Positions 35,469-40,477 of a DNA stretch of 40,477 nucleotides are shown piece by piece. The notes beneath the pieces are model-generated. The model made no database searches. It was given only the letters and a program-made list of their open reading frames with translations, and was not told where the DNA came from. Position 1 is the first letter of the stretch. The number at the start of each line of letters is the position of its first letter. The DNA comes from Bacteroides faecichinchillae JCM 17102 (GTDB lineage: Bacteria; Bacteroidota; Bacteroidia; Bacteroidales; Bacteroidaceae): positions 1-40,477 of the forward strand of contig NZ_BAKK01000037.1 in assembly GCF_000614145.1 (NCBI RefSeq), read 5' to 3'. Position numbers and translations under genes: made by a program.

Positions 35469-35795
35469 TTATATGCGGTAGCCGAAGAAAGCCGGGAAAA
35501 CATAGAATGCCCCGATCAGGAACAGGCACGCGCCGACAAGCGTCATTATCGACTTGGTGATGCCGTCCTCGCCCGTGTTCATCTTGATGTATATCTGACA
35601 AACGGACACGATGACGTAAACCCCGGCTATGGTGCAACAGATATACTGGACATAGAGCATCATCGTCACCACGAAGTCGTGCATCGTGGCCAACGCGTCC
35701 GCTCCCCAGCTATAGTTCACGCTGCCGCTTTTGGCAAAAGCCGTGTAGGGGAACGGGAGGCACAGCGCACATAGAATCTTTTTAGCTTTCGACAT
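35469..35795 (-). CDS. traE: TraE-like pilin (DUF4134), first copy
   Basis: A 108-residue protein with signal segment (ending AFAK near residue 22) and membrane helices at about 40-62 and 80-104. It shares with its neighbour the order WGADALATMHDFV / CTIAGVYVIVSV / VGACLFLIGAFYVFPAFFG, so the pair arose by duplication and has diverged. The two copies may form a mixed pilus or substitute for each other. Confidence 0.85.
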   Translation of the reverse strand: MSKAKKILCALCLPFPYTAFAKSGSVNYSWGADALATMHDFVVTMMLYVQYICCTIAGVYVIVSVCQIYIKMNTGEDGITKSIMTLVGACLFLIGAFYVFPAFFGYRI

Positions 35796-35843
35796 CTCAC
35801 AACCGGTCTTGAATTGGGTTCCACTTTATTTCCGGTCGGTTGT

Positions 35844-36242
35844 CTAACCGTCCCTTGGAATCATAGCCTTGTACATCTCCTCCGACGTGCGTGCGTCCGA
35901 CAGGTAAGGCGTGGTCTCTTCCATCTGTTCCTCCGCCTCGGCCTTCAGCCGTTCCAGTTTCTCCTGCGCCGTTCCCGGTTTGTCCTTGATGTCCTCCTCA
36001 GGGGATGTTTCGGAAGAGGTAGCCGTACTTTCCGTCTCGTAGTTCTCGCTACCGATACTGAAGCCGCTCTCGCTTTCCGTGACAGCCACACTCTCTTCCT
36101 CTTCCGGTGCGCCGAGGTCGAAAACTTCCTCGTCCGGTTTGTCCGTCCCCTTTTTCCCGTAGAGGTCATGCGCTATGATGACGGCGTAGTAAATGATGTA
36201 GGCAACCGTCAGGACAATGGCAAAAATGAAATATGAGTTCAT
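35844..36242 (-). CDS. Membrane-anchored acidic protein, first gene of the tra operon (TraD position)
   Basis: A 132-residue protein from MNSYF at 36242. One membrane segment lies at residues 2-24, followed by an acidic, Glu/Ser/Thr-rich tail of about 100 residues. No family recognised. The longer frame to 36368 was not used because the extra residues read through the leader. The gene is followed by traE after 48 bases; related operons have traD here. Confidence 0.7.
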   Translation of the reverse strand: MNSYFIFAIVLTVAYIIYYAVIIAHDLYGKKGTDKPDEEVFDLGAPEEEESVAVTESESGFSIGSENYETESTATSSETSPEEDIKDKPGTAQEKLERLKAEAEEQMEETTPYLSDARTSEEMYKAMIPRDG

Positions 36243-36433
36243 GTATTTAGTATGAATATTAAAAATTCGTATTAGTATGATTTTGCAAAGAAACGCACGA
36301 AATATAAAACCATAAAATAATTGAGCATTAAACATCTGTTTCGTTAATGAGATTTGTGTAAGTTTCAAAAATCGAACTATTAAATCGTACTATATTGCAG
36401 TCTCTATGGTGGGAAATGGAGAAATCGGGGCAT

Positions 36434-36461
36434 AAAAAAAGCTCTCGTGGTGGAGAGCTTT
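36434..36461 (-). terminator. Intrinsic terminator of the primase-like gene unit
   Basis: On the minus strand AAAGCTCTC-CACCAC-GAGAGCTTT forms a 9-base perfect stem, and four further U follow. It lies 25 bases after the stop at 36487 and separates the integrase-side operon from the tra operon. Confidence 0.85.
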
Positions 36462-36486
36462 AGGTGGCAAAAGAGAACATTGAATA

Positions 36487-37374
36487 TCAGCGTTTCTTTC
36501 CGCGCAGGTAGTCGTTCAGGTCTTTGTATTCCGCATAGTGGCAAGATTCATCGCTGACACGTCCGCCATACATCCCGGCAATGGTCTCTGTGGTTCTCTG
36601 CCCGGCAAGGTCATTGTCGAGATAACAGTGAATGTCCGAATACTCCTGTAAACGTGCCAGCGTCTTTTTCAAATTGTTTACCGAGTTCATCACGAGGTAG
36701 TCGCATGGTATGGCAAGACAGACCGTCCGGTCGCCTGCCAGTTTCAGTGTCATATAAGAAAGAAAATCCATGAATCCCTCGAAGACACAGACGTTTTCCT
36801 GTGTCTCTTCTGTCAGATGTCTTATCAATGAGATGTCCTTGTTATTCAGGCATCCCTTGTAATAGGCGTTTCGCACCTCGTAACCGCCTGATATATTGCC
36901 GAATGCGAGAGCGAAGTAATGACGGCCTCGCAGTTCGTAATGCACCTCCTTGCAATACATACGGCTGATGTCCGCGTCGATAAGCCGGGATTGGAGGTAA
37001 GAGAACAGGGCGTGATGACGGAGTGGAATCACGATCACGTCTTTCATTTCAGCCTCCACCGGTCGGGGTGGAGCGGTCAGCATACGGGTTCTCGGTAGTG
37101 ATGCGCCATTCACAAGCCTCTCTATATACGCCAGGGCCTCGCTCACGCAGTCCGTCCGGCAAATGTATTTTGCCAGTTCCACCAGGTCGCCACCGGTCGC
37201 CTCGCCGAAATCGTACCATTCATTGATGCGGTCATTCACTTTGAACGACGGGGTACGCTCGTTCCGTAACGGTGAGAGATACCAGTATTGTCCCGATTTT
37301 ATGTGCTGCGTATGGTGACCGAGACGTGCCAGAAAATCCACGATACGCACTTGTTTTGCTTCTGCTATGGTCAT
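36487..37374 (-). CDS. Primase-like protein with toprim domain but no zinc ligands
   Basis: A 295-residue protein with the CHC2 zinc-binding-fold pattern of primases in its first 75 residues (SPLRNERTPSFKV, WYDFGEATGGDLVELAKYI) and a toprim domain after about residue 170. The toprim acidic motifs are VCVFEGFMDFLS and CYLDNDLAGQRT. The usual C-H-C-C ligands are replaced (CPFH by SPLR, CFGC by DFGE), so the fold probably persists without zinc. Related proteins serve replication or transfer of Bacteroidales elements. It follows the RepA-like ATPase by 103 bases. Confidence 0.9.
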   Translation of the reverse strand: MTIAEAKQVRIVDFLARLGHHTQHIKSGQYWYLSPLRNERTPSFKVNDRINEWYDFGEATGGDLVELAKYICRTDCVSEALAYIERLVNGASLPRTRMLTAPPRPVEAEMKDVIVIPLRHHALFSYLQSRLIDADISRMYCKEVHYELRGRHYFALAFGNISGGYEVRNAYYKGCLNNKDISLIRHLTEETQENVCVFEGFMDFLSYMTLKLAGDRTVCLAIPCDYLVMNSVNNLKKTLARLQEYSDIHCYLDNDLAGQRTTETIAGMYGGRVSDESCHYAEYKDLNDYLRGKKR

Positions 37375-37408
37375 GTCTTTTTTCTTTCACTTGGTTTCAC
37401 GAAAATGG

Positions 37409-37455
37409 TTTAGTTTAGTTTTTTCCTATATATATAAATACTAAAGTAAACTAAA
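37409..37455. promoter_or_regulatory. A/T-rich inverted repeat before the primase-like gene
   Basis: TTTAGTTTA (37409-37417) is the exact complement of TAAACTAAA (37447-37455). Between them is TATATATA and ACTAAAG. The ACTAAA words resemble those of the parA upstream cluster. It may be an operator or an unwinding site. Confidence 0.4.
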
Positions 37456-37477
37456 TCATACAGGCCCGCGCCCGGCA

Positions 37478-38578
37478 TCATTCTTCATCAAAAAGCATGG
37501 CCTCGGTAGGCGTCATGTCATAATAGAACAGCTTGTCCCGTTTGATGATGAGCTTGAGGTTGTCTATCAGGTATTGCATCAGTTTTATCATGACGCTCCG
37601 ACCACGTTTGAACCCGATTGCCTCATAGGAGACCATCAGGCTTTGCAACAGGTTGTCGAATCCCCGGATAGGCTTTTCCCCGAAAGCGGCGGAGAGGGCT
37701 TCCCGGTGCTGTTCGATGCTCAGCTCCGTGAACCCCGTCCGAGCCTTGGGCTTCGGGGGCTCTCCGAACGAGTGTCCTTCCGCAATGACGGGCAGCCCAG
37801 TCTCGTTGATGGTGAACGCAAACGGCTTGAACTCCTTTTCCCGGATATGGAGCGCATGGACTTCGCTGATACCGGGATTCTCGTTGCTCTTGCTGATGAC
37901 AAGCACGGTTTCCGCCTTGTTGCTCATTTCCGTACCAATGTGTCCCCGCACATTATTATCCCCTTTGTTCAAATGGAGTACACAATGGATATGCAGGTCG
38001 TACCTTGAAGACCATTCCATCATCCGGTTGATGACTTCCACCGATTCACCGGTGCTGTTGATGTCAAGCATCAGGTCGCGGATGCCGTCAATGATGACCA
38101 GCCCATAGCCTTTGTTCTGACGCAGCGCATAGTCGATGACCTCGACACGCACCGACGGCGAATATTCACGCAGGCAGAAGAAGTCGAGATTCTCCGGGTC
38201 GGTTGTCGTGGGCAGCCCGGCCAGCCGCAATATGCGCTCCAATACCGAGCGGCAATGGAAACGGCTCTGTTCCGTATCGACGTACAGAATCCGCTGTTTG
38301 CCTTCGGGCAGATGCGCACGGTAGTTCAACACTTGTTTCCCGGCCAATGAAGCGGCGACAAGCGCAGAGACATTAAACGTCTTCTTCGACTTTGCCTTTC
38401 CTGTCGATGCACTGAAATTGCCGAGCGTGGCAATCGTCGAGTTGTCTATCCAGATGATTTGCGGCGGGGTCTCATAAATGTCCGTTGCCTTGATTTGCGA
38501 GGCCAGAAGGATGTCCGACAGGCGGTGTTCATCCATTCCCATATCGGCTGAGCGGTCAGTCTTTCTTTCGTTTTCCAT
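37478..38578 (-). CDS. RepA-like AAA/RecA-fold ATPase of the integrase-side operon
   Basis: A 366-residue ATPase. The P-loop is altered but recognisable: GNFSASTGKAKSKKT near residue 55. Walker B appears as LVIIDGIRDLM near residue 170, and a HCVLHLNKG sensor-like block near 200. This is the fold of RepA/KaiC-type helicase-like ATPases, and such proteins pair with the toprim gene in Bacteroidales elements. The ATG at 38578 overlaps the end of the HTH gene by 23 bases, so the genes are coupled. Confidence 0.85.
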   Translation of the reverse strand: MENERKTDRSADMGMDEHRLSDILLASQIKATDIYETPPQIIWIDNSTIATLGNFSASTGKAKSKKTFNVSALVAASLAGKQVLNYRAHLPEGKQRILYVDTEQSRFHCRSVLERILRLAGLPTTTDPENLDFFCLREYSPSVRVEVIDYALRQNKGYGLVIIDGIRDLMLDINSTGESVEVINRMMEWSSRYDLHIHCVLHLNKGDNNVRGHIGTEMSNKAETVLVISKSNENPGISEVHALHIREKEFKPFAFTINETGLPVIAEGHSFGEPPKPKARTGFTELSIEQHREALSAAFGEKPIRGFDNLLQSLMVSYEAIGFKRGRSVMIKLMQYLIDNLKLIIKRDKLFYYDMTPTEAMLFDEE

Positions 38579-38951
38579 TGCGTCTCTTATTAAGGAACGG
38601 TTCTGTGGCGGCGGCTTCCGTCGCCATGCGCACGGCCTCGTTCACTGTAGGTTCATAATTCTGCAACAGCCATTCGTCCAATTCCTCCTTGGCGAAATAG
38701 ACCATTTTACCGCGCGGTTTGTAGTGCGGTATCTCCTTGCTCGATGTGAGCTTGTACAGCATACTTTCAGAAACCCCGATATACATACAGGCTTCCTGAA
38801 ACGTGAACACTCTCTTGGTCGTGAAGATGGTATTTTCCAGCAACGTGATACGCTCCAAGAGACTTTCGACCGGTTCCAATTTCTTTAGTACCGATTCGAT
38901 GGCGGCGAGCCGTCCGCTCATCCGCTCCATGAATGTCATTCTATTCGGCAT
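38556..38951 (-). CDS. Excisionase-type helix-turn-helix protein
   Basis: A 131-residue protein with a coiled-coil N-terminus (RLAAIESVLKKLEPVESLLERI) and an excisionase/MerR-type HTH at about residues 55-100 (FTFQEACMYIGVSESMLYKLTSSKEIPHYKPRGKMV region). Such proteins bend DNA at the attachment site or regulate element genes. Start 38951 (MPNRMTF) and 38939 are possible; the open frame to 38987 has no signal. A promoter and inverted repeats lie upstream. Confidence 0.88.
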   Translation of the reverse strand: MPNRMTFMERMSGRLAAIESVLKKLEPVESLLERITLLENTIFTTKRVFTFQEACMYIGVSESMLYKLTSSKEIPHYKPRGKMVYFAKEELDEWLLQNYEPTVNEAVRMATEAAATEPFLNKRRNGKRKKD

Positions 38952-38987
38952 AATAACATGGTTTGATTTTTGACAATGGAGATGCAA

Positions 38988-39024
38988 CCTCCGTTATGCA
39001 GCGCGCTAACGGAGGTCAAAGGTA
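38988..39024 (-). promoter_or_regulatory. -7 box with adjoining inverted repeat upstream of the HTH gene
   Basis: TACCTTTG on the minus strand (39017-39024) matches TAnnTTTG. Directly downstream, CCTCCGTTA (38988-38996) and its exact complement (39007-39015) form a 9-base inverted repeat that would cover the transcription start. It may be an operator for the HTH protein or a 5' stabilising hairpin. Confidence 0.5.
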
Positions 39025-39056
39025 TGTCCGGTAAACGAAGATGCCGTGATTTGGGG

Positions 39057-39079
39057 AATGATACTATGCGCGTATCATT
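39057..39079. promoter_or_regulatory. Inverted repeat AATGATAC/GTATCATT
   Basis: The 8-base arms (39057-39064 and 39072-39079) are exact complements around a 7-base spacer, 33 bases upstream of the -7 box for the HTH gene. It is shaped like a dimeric regulator site. Confidence 0.45.
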
Positions 39080-39130
39080 GCAACTCTCATGCTTTTACCT
39101 TTCACATACTTCGCTTCTTGTCACTTCCTG

Positions 39131-40013
39131 TCATTCTTTCAGCCGGTCAATGGTCTTTCGGATGCCGTATGCGACCGATGTCATGTTGTTCTTGATGGAT
39201 GACAGCGCGGAAGACAGGGTCGATACCGAAACGGAACGTGTCCCGTCCTTGGACTGCAGGAATGCACCCTTGCCGAGAACATTCTGCCACCGGGACTGGA
39301 TAAGCGAGTTTTCAAGAAGCGCGTCGAACAGGATTACCACACGGCGGATATTGTTCACTCGGATGGAAAAGCCTTTCTTACAGGCGAAAAGAGCTCCATG
39401 TCTTCAATGCGTACAGAAACACAGAACAGATGATAAGTATTGGCACAAGCCACAATACTTTCCATCTGTTCCGGGGTAAAATCACAGCCAAAAGAAAGGG
39501 AGAGATCTGCCGGTCGGTCAATGTGGGGCGGACCGAGCGGAGGCAACGATTCCGAGGTATCATACATCCGTTTCAGCTTCATGCACTCGTCAAACGTGAA
39601 ATTCGGCGTAGCAAAGCAAATCTGGACGAAACGGGCGTACTCGGTCAGCAGCCCCTTGACGATGTGGATGTTCATTTCGTGGCAGTTCCGGCAGGCCGCA
39701 TGGTCGCAGTCTATGTACCGGTGTCCGTTTACGAAATCGTCCACATAACGGTGGTACTGTTTACCACCCGACACAACATCGTGGAGATAAACTGTTTTTG
39801 CTTCGGTTAGCAGGGCGAAAAGTTCATTCGCCACATCCTTCTCCGCAGCGAAGTGCTGCAGGTGTTGGCTCCCTCCAAAAAGAGAGAAGGCCGTCTTCAG
39901 GTCTTTTCATGTCGATTTACCTTTTTGAGTTTATAATATGTGATGAAAGCATTAACTTCGGTTGCGTTCACAACCGGAGCAATGCCATAAATTGATGTTT
40001 GTAAATTAGACAT
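39131..40013 (-). CDS. Conserved mobile-element protein, broken by two frameshifts as given
   Basis: Restoring one base at each of two sites gives a single 294-residue protein beginning MSNLQTSIYG at 40013. The breaks are in the AAAA run at 39904-39907 (coding strand; HEK continues as KDLKTAFSLFGG) and in the TTTT run at 39387-39390 (ELF continues as ACKKGFSIRVNNI). Between them the frame reads VSGGKQYHRYVDD and a Cys/His pair (CDHAACRNCHE near residue 95). I do not assign a function; proteins of this make-up occur near integrases in Bacteroidales elements. Without the repair the locus would hold three unrelated-looking pieces of 38, 159 and 75 residues. Confidence 0.7.
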
Positions 40014-40033
40014 GAACCACATAGTGCCGTCAA

Positions 40034-40477
40034 TTAGTGAAACAAACCGTTTACAAGATTCACTGCCTCGTCCTTCTTCTTGTTGATAATCTTGGCATAC
40101 ACCTGTGTCATTTTTACGTCGGCATGACCGAGCAACTTCGAGACGGTATATAAATCCGCGCCGAGCGTCAGCATCATGGTGGCGAATGTATGCCGGCTGG
40201 TGTGATAGGAGAACCGCTTGGAGATTCCGGCTGCTTTCGCCCAAGGTTTGAGCTGCATCCTGATTGTATTGGCGGACGGCAGGTCGAACACATTATCTTC
40301 CGATGATTTTCCCCCACGTTCCGGCATCCACTTCAACGCTTCAGGAGAGAGGGGCAGGTAAATAGGCTCTTTGGTCTTTTTCATGGACACGGCCAAACGG
40401 TACTGTCCCCGGTCAACGAACACGTCTTTCCATTTCAACTTGATTATATCGCTGATGCGCAATCCGCAGAAGCAGGT
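40034..40477 (-). CDS. int: Tyrosine recombinase (integrase), C-terminal part, runs off the window
   Basis: The visible 147 residues are the catalytic domain of a tyrosine integrase. Arg I is in GLRISDI at the edge, a Lys lies in the beta-hairpin (KKTKEPIYLPL), the HxxR box is HTSRH, the second His is in LGHADVKM and the nucleophile is the Tyr in TQVYAKII. The N-terminus and any att site lie beyond 40477. The gene is transcribed leftward, as expected for an integrase at the right end of the element, and is 20 bases upstream of the mobile-element protein gene. All catalytic residues are present. Confidence 0.92.
   Translation of the reverse strand, partial: TCFCGLRISDIIKLKWKDVFVDRGQYRLAVSMKKTKEPIYLPLSPEALKWMPERGGKSSEDNVFDLPSANTIRMQLKPWAKAAGISKRFSYHTSRHTFATMMLTLGADLYTVSKLLGHADVKMTQVYAKIINKKKDEAVNLVNGLFH

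Overview
The window is most of an integrated conjugative element of an order-Bacteroidales bacterium (Bacteroidota). Three things support this: a long, minus-strand Bacteroides-type tra operon (traE-traF-traG ... traJ-K ... M-N-O); promoters with the Bacteroidota -7 box TAnnTTTG and few classical Shine-Dalgarno sites; and a tyrosine integrase entering from the right edge. The genus cannot be told from the sequence alone. Both ends of the element lie outside the window.

Layout. (1) 1-4055: an M23 peptidase gene (+) converges on a tight minus-strand operon, AbiEi antitoxin - AbiEii toxin - PP-loop ATPase - cob(I)alamin adenosyltransferase. Its promoter carries two perfect inverted repeats sharing a TCGGCAC core. 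(2) 4056-15847: a plus-strand maintenance module with two small conserved genes, a giant DNA methylase-helicase, ParA with a small partner, a long ParB-like protein and three small genes. Three of its transcription units are preceded by related leader sequences, two of them with a hairpin whose arms differ in sequence but still pair, and most units end in a visible terminator. (3) 15884-17650: an accessory insertion with a truncated AlbA_2/AAA_4-type regulator and an intact DUF1016 (YhcG-type) nuclease. (4) 17758-36242: the transfer operon, read right to left. It contains two TraE-like pilins, TraF, the TraG VirB4-type ATPase, three large exported proteins, TraJ, TraK, a TraL-like protein, TraM, TraN, TraO, a lipoprotein, a membrane coiled-coil protein with an RNA-polymerase-alpha-CTD-like tail, and the VirD4-type coupling protein. 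Two orphan DNA methyltransferases sit inside the operon. (5) 36434-40477: a terminator, then a primase-like protein without zinc ligands, a RepA-like ATPase, an excisionase-type HTH protein, a conserved mobile-element protein and the integrase C-terminus.

How it works together (inference). The tra operon builds the mating channel and the coupling protein feeds DNA into it. The methylase-helicase and the two extra methylases probably protect incoming DNA from restriction. ParA/ParB, the AbiE toxin-antitoxin pair and the integrase/HTH proteins keep the element in the host. No relaxase was recognised in the window.

Caution on the reading frames: five genes (seven sites) are broken by what looks in every case like the loss of a single base, usually in a homopolymer. 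Restoring one base at each site gives continuous, family-typical proteins. This points to sequencing or assembly error more than to real decay, so these genes are annotated here as single loci. No rRNA, tRNA, CRISPR array or insertion sequence was seen.
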